DNA of 64,000 nucleotides, from the NCBI GenBank assembly GCA_001189345.1, contig LFKV01000048.1, positions 1-64,000 of the forward strand, written 5' to 3'. Both the position numbers and the translations under genes were made by a program. Numbering within the stretch: the stretch's first letter is position 1; each line of letters starts with the position of its first letter. This DNA is from Candidatus Paraburkholderia kirkii. Lineage in GTDB: Bacteria; Pseudomonadota; Gammaproteobacteria; Burkholderiales; Burkholderiaceae. Shown here in pieces: positions 20,141 to 30,368 of the stretch. The notes under the pieces are model-generated. The model saw nothing but the letters and a program-made list of their open reading frames with translations. It had not been told where the DNA came from and did not search any database.

Positions 20141-20257
20141 GACGTACTGAATGCCGGCAAGCCGGACGGCTCGACAGCTTTTTCAGGATACCGCACGCAC
20201 GCACGCACTTTTTGCACTGCCGCATGATCGGGCGTTCCGGAAAACGACATGGGCCGC

Positions 20258-21754
20258 TCAGCCGTCCGCCCATGCCTTTGCCGCGCTGACGGCGCGCCGC
20301 CAGCCACGGAGGCACGACTCGACTTCGGGCGCGGGCATGGACGGCGTGAAGCGCCGCTCCAGTTGCCATTGCGCCTTGAGCTCGTCGATGTCGTTCCAGT
20401 ACCCGACGGCGAGGCCCGCGAGATAAGCCGCGCCGAGCGCCGTCGTTTCCGCGATGCGCGGGCGCGCGACGTCGACGCCGAGAATGTCGGCCTGAAACTG
20501 CATCAGGAGATCGTTCGCGCAGGCGCCGCCATCCACGCGCAACTCCGCGATGCGCATGCCCGAGTCCGCTTCCATCGCCTTGAGCACGTCGACGGACTGA
20601 TACGCGATGGAGTCGAGCGCCGCGCGCGCGAGATAGCCCGAGGTCGTGCCGCGCGTCACGCCGAAGAGCGTGCCGCGGGCGCGCGCGTTCCAGTGCGGCG
20701 CGCCGAGACCGGCGAAGGCGGGCACGAGATAGACGCCGTCGCTGTGCGGCACGCCGCGCGCGAGCGTCTCGACTTCGCTCGCGTGGCGGATCAGGCCGAG
20801 GCCGTCGCGCAGCCATTGCACGACCGCGCCCGCGATGAAAATGCTGCCTTCGAGCGCATAGTCGACCTGATCGCCGATCTGCCAGGCGATCGTCGTCACG
20901 AGATTGTTGCGTGATTCGATCGGCTTCTCGCCCGTGTTCATGACGAGAAAGCAGCCGGTGCCGTAGGTGTTCTTCACCATGCCGGAGTCCGTGCACATCT
21001 GCCCGAAGAGCGCGGCGTGCTGATCGCCTGCAAGCGAGGCGAGCGGGAGATCCTTCGCGAACACCGTGCCTTGCGTCGTTCCGTACACCTCCGAGGATGT
21101 CCGCACTTCGGGCAGCATGCTGCGCGGAATGTCGAGCGCGTCGAGCAGTTCGTCGTCCCAGCGCCGCGCGTGGATGTCGAAGAGCATCGTGCGCGACGCG
21201 TTGGTGATATCCGTGATGTGCAGGCCATGCCGCGTGAAATTCCACACGAGCCAGCTGTCCACGGTGCCGAAGGCGAGACGTCCCTGCTTCGCCTTGTCGC
21301 GCGCGCCTTCGACGTTGTCCAGAATCCAGCGGATCTTCGTGGCGGAGAAATATGCGTCGATGGGCAGGCCGGTCTTTGCGCGCACCATCGTCTCGAGACC
21401 GCGCGCCTTCAGTTCGTCGCAAAAGCCGGCCGTGCGGCGGTCTTGCCAGACGATGGCGTTGTACACCGGCTTGCCGGTCTCGCGGTCCCAGACGATCGTG
21501 GTTTCCCGCTGATTCGTGATGCCGAGCGCGGCGATCGACGAGGCGCTAGCCCCCGCCCGCGTGACCGCCTCGGCCGCGATGCCCGCCTGCGTCGACCATA
21601 TTTCCTGCGGATCGTGCTCGACCCAGCCGGCTTCCGGGTAGATCTGCTGGAATTCCTTCTGCGCCACCGACACGACGTTGCCGCTCCGGTCGAACAGCAT
21701 GGCGCGCGAGCTGGTCGTGCCCTGGTCGAGCGCGAGAACGTACTGATCCTGCAT
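20258..21754 (-). CDS. glpK: glycerol kinase
   Basis: FGGY-family kinase converting glycerol to glycerol 3-phosphate. 498 residues, full length. N-terminal phosphate-binding segment [20 protein letters not shown]; glycerol-site region [16 protein letters not shown] ([12 protein letters not shown]) and [21 protein letters not shown]-terminal ATP-site [15 protein letters not shown] and [19 protein letters not shown]. Monocistronic appearance, no glpF or glpD adjacent in the window. Intact. Confidence 0.96.
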   Translation of the reverse strand: MQDQYVLALDQGTTSSRAMLFDRSGNVVSVAQKEFQQIYPEAGWVEHDPQEIWSTQAGIAAEAVTRAGASASSIAALGITNQRETTIVWDRETGKPVYNAIVWQDRRTAGFCDELKARGLETMVRAKTGLPIDAYFSATKIRWILDNVEGARDKAKQGRLAFGTVDSWLVWNFTRHGLHITDITNASRTMLFDIHARRWDDELLDALDIPRSMLPEVRTSSEVYGTTQGTVFAKDLPLASLAGDQHAALFGQMCTDSGMVKNTYGTGCFLVMNTGEKPIESRNNLVTTIAWQIGDQVDYALEGSIFIAGAVVQWLRDGLGLIRHASEVETLARGVPHSDGVYLVPAFAGLGAPHWNARARGTLFGVTRGTTSGYLARAALDSIAYQSVDVLKAMEADSGMRIAELRVDGGACANDLLMQFQADILGVDVARPRIAETTALGAAYLAGLAVGYWNDIDELKAQWQLERRFTPSMPAPEVESCLRGWRRAVSAAKAWADG

Positions 21755-21983
21755 GGTCTTCTCCGGGTTGGGCGGGCGTCGAGGCTTCGCGCCGTGGCGA
21801 GCGATGGCCGTTGATGTCGTTTGCGCAATCTATCGGAGGACGCCGCTGCGGACAACCTGGCCGAATGGCATAAGCCGCGCGACATCCGTTCCACTGCAAA
21901 ATGCCTATGCCATTCGGCCGAGTGGCGCGACGGTCCCGATCGGTCGATACTGGCATCGGGAAATCGAACGAAGGGTGAGTGCG

Positions 21984-22366
21984 ATGCGAATGCTGTTTGT
22001 TTCAGGCGTGCTGGGTGCGGCGCTTTTGTCCGGATGCGTCGGCACGCCGAGCCTGCAAGGATCGATGGGCGCCCCCCGTCTTTCAATGCGTTGCAGGAGA
22101 TGTGCGGCGCGTCCCCGGTCGACTATGGCGCGGACGCGCAGTCCGTCTATTCGGCCTTCTTCGATGCCTATGTGGCCGAGCGGCGCGGCGGCTTGTCGAA
22201 GGAGCGCTTCTGCGCGTTTCAGGCGGCGATTGCCGAGCGGCATCGCGCCTATCAGGCGAATCCTGGTCCCAACTCGCAAAGCACGTGGGCGAACTTCTTT
22301 CTGGATCAGCGAGCTCGGGCCCTGAGCTGCCGCGCCGCGGTCGACCCGCCGCTGCGCGCCGGATGA
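21984..22366 (+). pseudogene. small predicted lipoprotein with a homopolymer frameshift
   Basis: Begins MRMLFVSGVLGAALLSGCVG, a signal peptide with lipobox LLSGC. After GSMGAP the frame breaks at a C6 run (22072-22077); with one more C the sequence continues as SFNALQEMCGASPVDYGADA to RALSCRAAVDPPLRAG, ending at TGA 22364-22366. The mature part is small, with three further Cys. I do not recognise a characterised family. One homopolymer indel only, so either a pseudogene or a sequencing error. Confidence 0.6.
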
Positions 22367-22441
22367 GGCATCCTCGCCGGAACTTGAATAGGGATGAAAC
22401 GGACGCGGCTCCAGGCCGCATCCCGAGTCCTGCTGCGTATG

Positions 22442-22642
22442 CTACGAGTAGCGCTTGAAAGCCTTGACGGTGGAATCGCCGGTCGCGGTGAGACGCCATT
22501 GCTGACGTCCGGAGGCGAGATTCTCGAGCTGAACGAGCTGGCGTTCGAGCAGGGCGTTGAGTTCTTCGCGTTCCATGTCGATCTGATTGGGTGCTTCCTG
22601 AACCACCAGTAGCAGCGTGGCAAATTCGTGCGGACTCAGCAT
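22442..22642 (-). CDS. small conserved hypothetical protein
   Basis: 66 residues from ATG 22642 (MLSPHEFATLLLVVQEAPNQ), which has GGAGA five bases upstream; an ATG at 22654 is less likely. The sequence is helical and charged (DMEREELNALLERQLVQLEN) and ends in TATGDSTVKAFKRYS. The layout recalls small winged-helix or regulatory proteins common in Burkholderia, but no function can be assigned. No lesions. Confidence 0.65.
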   Translation of the reverse strand: MLSPHEFATLLLVVQEAPNQIDMEREELNALLERQLVQLENLASGRQQWRLTATGDSTVKAFKRYS

Positions 22643-22654
22643 TGAGTTCTCCAT

Positions 22655-23117
22655 GACGACCGAACGGCATCAGCAGCCGGCTTGGTAAGCCGGATCTTTT
22701 GCTTCGAAACGTTGTACGGGGAAACTAAAAAAACTGTCGGGCAGACGCGTTGGTTTTGTACTGCGCGTGCTGGGAATTGGGATTGTAGGCAAGCGTCTGA
22801 GGAGTGCCAAATTCATCGCGAAAATTTTTACTTTGACTTTTTCACCCGCGTAGGCGGTCCTCCGCTTATGGAAATTCGGAGAATCCACTTGAGGTTCGTG
22901 CGGCGGCGCACACAAGCACCGGCCTCTGCCAGGGGTCCCACGAATGCCGGACTGCGCGCCCAATGCTGCTTCATCGAATCATGCGCATTTATCATTAACT
23001 CATACGATAAATGAATTTGTTTAGGATTAAGCAGGCAATGCAATATTCCCCTTTTGCCCGGCCGTCTCCCAGCGTCGCCCGGACGGCCTTGCCCGCTGGT
23101 ACTTCGGACTTCATTCA
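22655..23117. other. intergenic region without a recognised gene
   Basis: About 460 bp between the small hypothetical gene and the ggt remnant. AT-rich for this genome, with runs such as AAAATTTTTACTTTGAC near 22822. No ORF with coding character and no clear hairpin terminator was found. It may hold promoters for both flanking genes. Confidence 0.5.
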
Positions 23118-24750
23118 ATGACTCGCTTCAACTGGCAAAACCCTTATCCCACGCCGCGCCTGCCGGTGTTCGCTCGCAACATCGTTTCGACGTCCCATCC
23201 GCTCGCCGCGCAGGCCGGGCTGCGCATGCTCTGGAAGGGCGGCAACGCCGTCGATGCCGCCATCGCCGCGGCAGCGGCCATCACCGTGGTCGAGCCGGTG
23301 TCGTGCGGCCTGGGCGGCGATGCTTTCGCGCTCGTGTGGGATGGGATGGCCGGAAGCTGCACGGGCTTGAATGCGTCCGGCGTATCGCCGGCGGCGTGGA
23401 ACGTCGAATATTTCCGCCGCAAGTACGGCGAGGAGAACGGCCTCGCACGCCAGCCCAAGCGTGGCTGGGATGCGGTGACGGTGCCGGGCGTCATCGCCGG
23501 ATGGGAAGCGCTGCACGCGAAGTTCGGCTCGCTGCCGTTCGCGGACCTGATGGAGCCGGCCATCGAGATCGCCGAGCGCGGTCATGCGGTGGCGAGCATC
23601 GTCGCGTACAAGTGGGCCGCGGCGGTGCCCGAGCTTAAGGATCAGCCGGGCTTCGCGGACGTCTTCATGCCTCACGACCGCGCGCCGGAAGTGAGCGAGC
23701 TCGTGCGCTTCCCCGGTCACGCCAGGACGCTGCGCAAGCTGGCGCAGGACGGTCCGCGCGCGTTCTACGAGGGCGAGATCGCCGAGCGCATCGCCGCGTT
23801 CGCGCGCGAGGGCGGCGCCGCGCTGACGTTGGACGATCTGCGCAACTATCGCGCGGATTGGGTCGAGCCGATCAGCAAGGACTATCGCGGCTACACGGTG
23901 CACGAAATCCCGCCACACGGGCAGGCTGATCGCGCTCGGCATTCTCGACAAATTCGATGTCAGCACGCTCACCGTCGATCGTATCGAGTCCCTGCATCTG
24001 CAGATCGAGGCGATGAAGCTCGCCTTCGCCGACGTCTACCGCTCGTCGCCGATCCCCGCTCGATGGAAGTGACGCCCGAGCAGATGCTCGACGACGCCTA
24101 TCTGACGGAGCACGCGAAGCTCATCGACCCGACGAAGGCCTCCCAATTCGACTTCGGCATACCGAAGGCGGGGGCACCATCTACATGTCCGTGGCAGACG
24201 AGCGCGGCATGATGGTGAGCTTCATCCAGTCGAACTACATGGGATTCGGCTCCGGCGTGGTCGTACCGGATACCGGCATCTCGTTGCAGAACCGCGGCTG
24301 CGGCTTCTCGATGGATCCGAAGTCCGCGAACGTGGTCGAGGGCGGCAAGCGCCCGTTCCATACGATCATTCCCGCGTTCCTCACGCAGCAGGTCGACGGC
24401 CGCCGCGAAGCCGTCGTGAGCTTCGGCGTGATGGGCGGCGACATGCAGCCGCAAGGCCACCTGCAATCCATCGTGCGCATGCTCGACTACGGCCAGCAGC
24501 CGCAGGCCGCGTGCGACGCGCCGCGCTGGAAGGTGAATCGCGATTTCACGATCGACATCGAAGCCACGCTGCTGGACGCGGAAACCGCGCGTGCGCTCGA
24601 AGGGCTGGGCCATACGATCAAGTCCGTCGACGATCCGTATATGGACTTCGGCTCGGGCTAGTACATCTGGAAGCTCGATCGCAACGATCCGGAGCGCGGT
24701 TACGTCGCGGCAAGCGACAGCTGCGTGACGGGCTCGCGGCCGGCTTCTGA
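23118..24750 (+). pseudogene. gamma-glutamyltransferase family protein, multiply broken
   Basis: Ntn-hydrolase of the gamma-glutamyltranspeptidase family (YwrD-like). N-terminal half intact: RNIVSTSHPLAAQAGLRMLW, GGNAVDAAIAAAAAITVVEP, CGLGGDAFALV. Lesions: about 23924 (after HEIPPHGQ, 2 bp lost), about 24042 (1 bp), a G-run near 24173 (1 bp) directly before the GGTIYMS segment that should supply the nucleophilic Thr, an in-frame TAG at 24659-24661 (MDFGSG stop YIWKLDR; Gln expected), and another shift near 24735. The small-subunit landmarks NYMGFGSGVVVPDTGISLQN are still readable. Five lesions make this a clear pseudogene. Confidence 0.9.
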
Positions 24751-24915
24751 CCCAGACATCGGAGGCCGCGCCCTTCGGGCGGGTCTCCTTTCATTGAAAC
24801 AATCGCGCGTATTCGCTGCTGGCAGGCAAGCGAAACGGACACGCACGCCCGCGCGCGGCATAACCGCCGCGGGCTCGAACCACGACACGGCAGCTTAAGC
24901 AGGGAAAGGATAAAC

Positions 24916-26267
24916 ATGAACGAAAGCGCGTATCGAGCGCCGAACGCTCAGGGCACGGCGGCGGCGAATGCAGGAACGGCCGCACCCAGGGAAGCGATGT
25001 CGAAAGCGATGGTCCGCCGCATCGTGTTCTCGTCGTCGGTGGGCAATGCGCTCGAGTGGTTCGACTTTCTCGTGTACGGCTACTTCGCGACGGTCATCGC
25101 GAAGGCGTTCTTCCCGTCGCACGACGAATGGCTTTCGACGATGCTGGCCATCGGCACCTTCGGCATCTCGTTCCTGATGCGGCCGCTCGGCGCAATCGTG
25201 CTCGGCGTCTATGGCGATCGCAAGGGCCGCAAGGCCGCGCTCACGCTCGCCTTCTGCTGATGATGGTCGGCACGCTCACGATGGCCGTCATGCCGTCGTA
25301 TCGGCACATCGGGATCACCGCACCGCTGCTGATCCTGCTTGCGCGCCTCGTGCAAGGCTTTGCCGTCGGCGGCGAATTCGGCAGCGCGACCGCGTTCATG
25401 GTCGAGCACAGCGATGCGCGGCGCGGCTACTATGCGAGCTGGCAGTTCGCGAGCCAGGGGCTTGCGGCGATTATGGCGGCGGCGTTCGGATCGCTCCTGA
25501 CGGCATGGCTGCCGCAGCCGGCACTCGAAAGCTGGGGGTGGCGCATTCCGTTCGTCTTCGGTCTGCTCGTCGGTCCGGTCGGTTACTACATTCGCTCGCA
25601 TCTCGACGAAACGCCCGAGTTCCTGGCGACGCGTTTAGCGAAGAAGGCGAGCGCGCCCGGCGTCTCGTTCTCGAATCAATGGCTGAATCTGCTGCTCGCC
25701 GTGGGCATCGTCGCGCAATCGACCGTCGGCGTGTACGTCTGTCTTGCAACTCTACATGCCGATATACGCGGTCAAGCAACTGCATCTCCCGGCCACCGCA
25801 TCGTTCGCTGTCGTCGTGCTCAACGGCGGATTGCAGTTCATCTTCTCGCCGTTGATAGGCGCGCTCTCCGACCGGCTGGGACGCATCCGCACATGCTCGC
25901 CACATCCATTTTCATGGGTGTCACGATTTATCCGATGTTTGCCTGGCTGCAGGCGCATCCGACGGTCACGTCGCTCGTCGTCCTGCAGGCGGCCGCGGGC
26001 ATCCTGAAGGCGGCATATTCCGGCCCGATGCCGGCGCTCATGTCCGAGATATTCCCGACCCGCGTGCGCTCGACAGGCCTCTCGATCGGCTACGTGCTCG
26101 GCGTCACGCTGTTCGGCGGCTTCGCGCCGACCATCGTCGAGGCTTTCATCCATTTCACCGGCGACAAACTCGCGCCCAGCTACTACGTGTTGCTCGCGGC
26201 GGTGCTGTCCGGCGTGTCACTTGCGATCGTCGCGTGGCGCATGCGGTCCGCGCGGCGCACGGCTTGA
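24916..26267 (+). pseudogene. MFS transporter of the metabolite:H+ symporter (MHS) type, broken
   Basis: Starts at ATG 24916 after a GGGAAAGGA site. MHS hallmarks: SSSVGNALEWFDFLVYGYFA in helix 1 and GDRKGRKAALT loop after helix 2. Frameshifts near 25250 (TLAFC then LLMMVGTLTMAV), 25740 (VYV then LQLYMPIYAVKQ) and 25890 (LGRIR then HMLATSIFMGV). Helices 3-12 are otherwise readable to SLAIVAWRMRSARR. It follows the ggt remnant by 166 bp on the same strand; the pair may once have handled import and cleavage of a gamma-glutamyl compound. Non-functional as read. Confidence 0.87.
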
Positions 26268-26301
26268 ATCCTCCGCTGGCATACATCGGCTGAATCGATC
26301 G

Positions 26302-26319
26302 AGGCGGCTTCGGCCGCCT
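26302..26319 (+). terminator. short hairpin after the MHS transporter remnant
   Basis: AGGCGGC, TTCG tetraloop, GCCGCCT, 35 nt after the transporter stop. Lacks a strong T-tract, so a weak or factor-assisted terminator. Nothing else was recognised in the 350 bp up to the ferritin-like gene. Confidence 0.5.
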
Positions 26320-26618
26320 TCGTGCGTCCGGGCTCTCTCCCTGGTCCGCAGAGGAATGCGACCGGCACGTTTCGTGCTGCAAAAGTCGATGGCTGGCGCG
26401 CCGAGTCATGGAAATTTCACACAGGCGGAACCGATGCGTCCCCACGCGAGTCTGTCCCCATGTCTGCAAAGTTGTTGCAGGGTGGCTAAGATGGGAAAAA
26501 CAAGCTGCTAACATGTGAAGTTGAAGACGCTGTGACCGAACCATTCGCGGCGTCGCCTGAACCTCGGCCTTCTCTTGTTGGCCGATGGCGCGTTCAGTCC
26601 AGCCAGGGAGCGCGATAC

Positions 26619-27443
26619 ATGCACACCGACAGTACCCACGTCATGCCGTGGCGCATCGAGGACATCGATCTCACCCGGATCGACCGTCAAAAGGCGGAAT
26701 CAAAAGAGCATCTTCTCTTGTTGCTGTGCGCCTGCTCGTTCATCGAGAGCGGCACCGATCTCTACACGAGCAATCTCAGCAAGTATTTCCACGACGACCC
26801 CGAGATCTCCGCATGGCTCAACAACGAGTGGGAGCCCGAAGAGATGCAGCATGGCAGGGCGCTCAAGACCTACATCAATTACGTCTGGCCGGAGTTCGAC
26901 TGGGACACGACCTTCCGGAATTTCTTCGATGAATATTCGCTCACTTGCTCCTACGAGGCCTTCGAGAAGAAGCGCGCGCTCGAGATGGTGGCCCGCTGCG
27001 TCGTCGAGACGGGCACGGCCACGCTTTATCGCGCCATCAACGAATGTTCGGACGAACCGGTGCTGAAAGAGATCACCGACAACATCCGGACCGACGAAGT
27101 GCGGCACTATAAGCATTTCTTCCGCTTCTTCAAGAAGTGGAACAAGATCGAGGCCAACGGCCGCATGGCCGTGCTCGGCGCGCTCGTGCGGCGCGTCGTG
27201 GAACTGAAGAGCGAGGATTCGGAGATCGCGCTGCGCCACGTCTTCGCCATTCGCTATCCGGAGCATGCGCAGGATTCGGAATACAACCGCGAACTCTCGG
27301 CGCGCGTGAATGCGCTCGTAAGGCGCAACCTGTCGGCGGATCAGTGCATCAAGATGCTGCTCAAGCCGCTCGAGTTGCCCGCTCGCATTCAGCCCGGCGT
27401 GCACTATCCGCTCGCCAAGATGACACAGTTGTTCTTCCGCTAG
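26619..27443 (+). CDS. ferritin-like di-iron helical-bundle protein
   Basis: 274 residues, start ATG 26619 after AGGGAG. A di-iron carboxylate site is visible as two half-sites: Glu43 (FIESGTDLY), Glu75/His78 (EPEEMQHGR), then Glu130 (VVETGTATL) and Glu160/His163 (RTDEVRHYKHF). This is the four-Glu, two-His pattern of rubrerythrin/acyl-desaturase-like proteins. No signal peptide or membrane segment. The function in this family is unproven; an oxygenase or desaturase-type role or iron handling are both possible. It is intact among heavily decayed neighbours, suggesting it is still under selection. Confidence 0.8.
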   Translation: MHTDSTHVMPWRIEDIDLTRIDRQKAESKEHLLLLLCACSFIESGTDLYTSNLSKYFHDDPEISAWLNNEWEPEEMQHGRALKTYINYVWPEFDWDTTFRNFFDEYSLTCSYEAFEKKRALEMVARCVVETGTATLYRAINECSDEPVLKEITDNIRTDEVRHYKHFFRFFKKWNKIEANGRMAVLGALVRRVVELKSEDSEIALRHVFAIRYPEHAQDSEYNRELSARVNALVRRNLSADQCIKMLLKPLELPARIQPGVHYPLAKMTQLFFR

Positions 27444-27483
27444 CCGCCGTTCAGCGATGCCGGCCCGAAGCCGGCAAGTCGAT

Positions 27484-28005
27484 ATGACCGACCGCACCGC
27501 GCCGCAGACATCGCTGTCCTCCCATTCCGTTTTCGACGAATGGCCGCTCCCGTTGCGCGCGCTGTTCGACGGCACGCTCGCGGGCGCCGACGGCAGGTTC
27601 ACCGCATCGCTGTACGCCGCCGATTCGGCCCGTCGCGTGCGGACCGCGCTGCCGAGCGCGGGCGAATTGCTCGCCCCCGATGTCCGCACGCTCGCGTTCG
27701 CGTTCTGGCCGTCGTCCCGGACCGCGCAGGCTGTCGCGGCGAGCGGGCGCGCGACGCTTGCCTTCGTTTTCGATGAGGCATTCCATCAGGTGCAACTGGA
27801 TGTGCGACGCGTGCCGCTCGACGATGTGCCGCTCGCATACTTCGTCGGCACGATCGAGAGCGGCGAGATGCAGCGGGTGGGATATGCGCGACTCACGAGT
27901 GGAATCGCGTTCGAACTGACCGGAGCCCATGAGGCCCGTGCGGTGCTCGCGCGCTGGCGCGAGCAACTCGAATGGCTGAAGCGGGCGGCGAGCGCCGCCG
28001 CCTGA
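27484..28005 (+). CDS. hypothetical protein, possible FMN-binding split-barrel type
   Basis: 173 residues starting MTDRTAPQTSLSSHSVFDEW. A middle part rich in beta-strand-like stretches ([60 protein letters not shown]) resembles pyridoxamine-phosphate-oxidase-like folds, but this is only an impression. Ends with a helix EQLEWLKRAAS. It is 40 nt after the ferritin-like gene and probably co-transcribed. No lesions. Confidence 0.5.
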   Translation: MTDRTAPQTSLSSHSVFDEWPLPLRALFDGTLAGADGRFTASLYAADSARRVRTALPSAGELLAPDVRTLAFAFWPSSRTAQAVAASGRATLAFVFDEAFHQVQLDVRRVPLDDVPLAYFVGTIESGEMQRVGYARLTSGIAFELTGAHEARAVLARWREQLEWLKRAASAAA

Positions 28006-28030
28006 AGCGTCGGCGCGCCGCGCCGACGCT
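28006..28030. terminator. hairpin between convergent genes
   Basis: AGCGTCGGCGC (28006-28016), 3-nt loop, GCGCCGACGCT (28020-28030), immediately after the stop of the 27484-28005 gene and 4 nt before the rhlE stop. It could serve both convergent transcripts. Confidence 0.6.
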
Positions 28031-28033
28031 CGT

Positions 28034-29461
28034 TCAACGCCCGCGATTGCTGGAGCGCTCGGCGTTACGCCGGCCGCCGAGCAGCGCACCGGGGTTGGCC
28101 GCCGGCTTGCCGTTATTGCGCCCGTCGCGCGCAGGCTGACCGCCATTGTTGCCATTCGCCGGCCGCGCCTCGCCGCTCGGACGGCCGCCGTCACGGCGCG
28201 GCTCGCCATTGCGCCGTGCTTCGCCGTTCGGACGCGCCTCGCCGTTGCGCGGAGCCTGACGCCCCTGAGCCTGGCCGCGCCCCTGGCTGCGGCGCTGGAT
28301 CGGCTCCGGCTTCGCGTTCGGATCGGGTTCGAAGCCGGGAATCACTTCGTGCGGAATCGGGCCCTTGATAAGGCGCTCGATATCCCGCAACAGCTGATGC
28401 TCGTCCACACAGACCAGCGACACCGCTTCGCCTTCTGCGCCCGCGCGGCCCGTGCGGCCGATGCGATGCACGTAGCCTTCCGGCACTTTCGGCAGATCGA
28501 AGTTGACGACGTGCGGCAACTGGTCGATGTCGATGCCGCGCGCCGCGATATCGGTCGCGACCAGCACCTGCAGCGTCTGATTCTTGAACTCGGTGAGCGC
28601 GCGCGCGCGTGCCGACTGGCTCTTGTTGCCGTGAATCGCGAGGGCGCTGATGCCGTCCTTGCCCAGTTGCTCGGCGAGCCGGTTCGCGCCGTGCTTCGTG
28701 CGCGTAAACACGAGCACCTGGAACCAGTTGTTGGTGCGGATGAGATGCGTGAGCAGCTCGCGCTTGCGATCGCGATCGACCGGATGGATCTTCTGCTCGA
28801 CGGTCTCGGCCGTCGTATTGCGGCGCGCGACTTCGATGAGCGCGGGCGAATCGAGCAGGCCGTCGGCGAGCGCCTTGATCTCGTCGGAGAAGGTGGCCGA
28901 GAAGAGCAGGTTCTGGCGCTTCTCCGGCAGCCGCGCCAGCACGCGCTTGATTTCGTGGATGAAACCCATGTCGAGCATGCGATCGGCTTCGTCGAGCACG
29001 AGGATTTCGAGCTTGGACACGTCGATCGTCTTCTGCTGCATGTGGTCGAGCAGACGCCCCGGCGTCGCCACCACGATATCGACGCCGCGGCGCAGCGCCT
29101 CGATCTGCGGATTGATGCCGACGCCGCCGAACATCACCGTCGATCTGAGCTTCAGATACTTGCCGTATGCGCGCACGCTTTCCTCGACCTGTGCGGCGAG
29201 TTCGCGCGTTGGGGTGAGAATCAGCGCGCGCACCGGACGCTTCGCGCCGCCCGTGACGGGCGCGAGTTGCGACAGGCGCTGCAGGATCGGCAGCGTGAAG
29301 CCGGCGGTCTTGCCCGTGCCGGTTTGCGCGCCCGCCAGCAGGTCGCCGCCTTTCAGAACGGCGGGGATCGCCTGCAGCTGGATCGGGGTGGGACTGGAAT
29401 AGCCGAGTTCGTTGACGGCTCGAAGCAGGGGTTCGGACAGACCGAGTGAATCAAAAGACAT
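28034..29461 (-). CDS. rhlE: DEAD-box ATP-dependent RNA helicase RhlE-type
   Basis: RNA helicase involved in ribosome assembly and RNA turnover. Start ATG 29461 ([20 protein letters not shown]), Q motif [12 protein letters not shown], Walker [22 protein letters not shown] (DEAD), SAT as LLFSATFS, and motif [14 protein letters not shown]. The 110-residue tail is Arg/Gly/Asn/Pro-rich ([19 protein letters not shown]), a typical RNA-binding extension. 475 residues, intact. Confidence 0.93.
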   Translation of the reverse strand: MSFDSLGLSEPLLRAVNELGYSSPTPIQLQAIPAVLKGGDLLAGAQTGTGKTAGFTLPILQRLSQLAPVTGGAKRPVRALILTPTRELAAQVEESVRAYGKYLKLRSTVMFGGVGINPQIEALRRGVDIVVATPGRLLDHMQQKTIDVSKLEILVLDEADRMLDMGFIHEIKRVLARLPEKRQNLLFSATFSDEIKALADGLLDSPALIEVARRNTTAETVEQKIHPVDRDRKRELLTHLIRTNNWFQVLVFTRTKHGANRLAEQLGKDGISALAIHGNKSQSARARALTEFKNQTLQVLVATDIAARGIDIDQLPHVVNFDLPKVPEGYVHRIGRTGRAGAEGEAVSLVCVDEHQLLRDIERLIKGPIPHEVIPGFEPDPNAKPEPIQRRSQGRGQAQGRQAPRNGEARPNGEARRNGEPRRDGGRPSGEARPANGNNGGQPARDGRNNGKPAANPGALLGGRRNAERSSNRGR

Positions 29462-29697
29462 AAATGGATGTAATCGTGATGCCGAGTGGCGCGCATGCAA
29501 ATCGTGACTGCGGCGAACCATCGTTCGGCCGGCAGAGCGCATGCGCGACGCTCGGAAAAAAATCGGGCGGCGGGCCAATCGGCGGTCAGTGAGCGCCGGG
29601 CGTTGCCGCAAGGTTCGACGTGTTATCAAGACACGTCATGTGGCGCTAAGTTGCATCGATGACGCTGCGATGCCGTGGCGCTCGCCCCGTCCGACGC

Positions 29698-30313
29698 TTA
29701 CGCGACATAGCGCGCGATGCTTACGAACTGGCACAAGCTGCCTGCCAGCACGAACAGATGCCAGATTCCATGTCCGTGCCGAATGCGCTCGTCGTTGATG
29801 AAAAACCAGATACCGGCAGTGTACACGACGCCGCCCGCCACCAGCCACGCGGTTCCCGTGGGCGGCAGCGCCGTCACGAGCGGATGAACGGCTACGAACG
29901 CGAGCCAGCCCATCAACACGTAGAGCATCATCGAAACGCTGCGGGTTCGGCGCCCGAGCGTGAGGCGTGATGCCGAGCGCGGCAAGTCCCCAGCTCACGC
30001 CGAAGAGCGACCAGCCCCATGGCCCACGCAAAGTCACCAGTGTATAAGGCTTGTAGCTGCCGGCGATCAGCAAGTAGATGGCCGAATGATCGCACTTCTG
30101 CAGTATTGCCTTGACGCGCGGCGTGCGCGCCCAATGGTACAGTGTGGAAATGACGTACAGCACGCAGAGCGCCGCGCCGTACAGCGCGAAGCTGACGACC
30201 TTGTAAGCGTCGCCGTACAGCGCGCCCATCGTGACGAGCGTCGCCAGTCCCACCACCGACAGCAAGGCGCCGATCAGATGGCTGATGCTATTGAAACGCT
30301 CACCTGCATGCAT
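29698..30313 (-). pseudogene. trhA: hemolysin III / TrhA-type membrane protein, frameshifted
   Basis: Seven-helix membrane protein of the PAQR/hemolysin III family. MHAGERFNSISHLIGALLSV opening, LYHWARTPRVKAILQKCDHS and AIYLLIAGSYKPYTLVTLRG are diagnostic. Near 29966, after ALGIT, the frame shifts; the C-terminal part (LTLGRRTRSVSMMLYVLMGW, IWFFINDERIRHGHGIWHLF, SIARYVA) continues in another frame to 29698. A single indel, so sequencing error remains possible. Confidence 0.83.
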
Positions 30314-30329
30314 GTGCGGTCCACAAAAG

Positions 30330-30368
30330 ACTAGGGCGCAGCCCCAACTGCGAAGGCTGCGCCCTAGT
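30330..30368 (-). terminator. orphan intrinsic terminator upstream of trhA
   Basis: ACTAGGGCGCAGCC (30330-30343), 11-nt loop, GGCTGCGCCCTAGT (30355-30368); on the minus strand it is followed by CTTTTGTGG. It would end a minus-strand transcript coming from the right, but the gene that used it is gone; the IS3 remnant starts at its edge. Confidence 0.65.

Noticed and set aside
19998..21422. 474-codon minus-strand ORF overlapping glpK and the riboswitch
   Set aside because: It is an Arg-rich alternative frame of glpK, typical of high-GC DNA, and runs through the FMN riboswitch.
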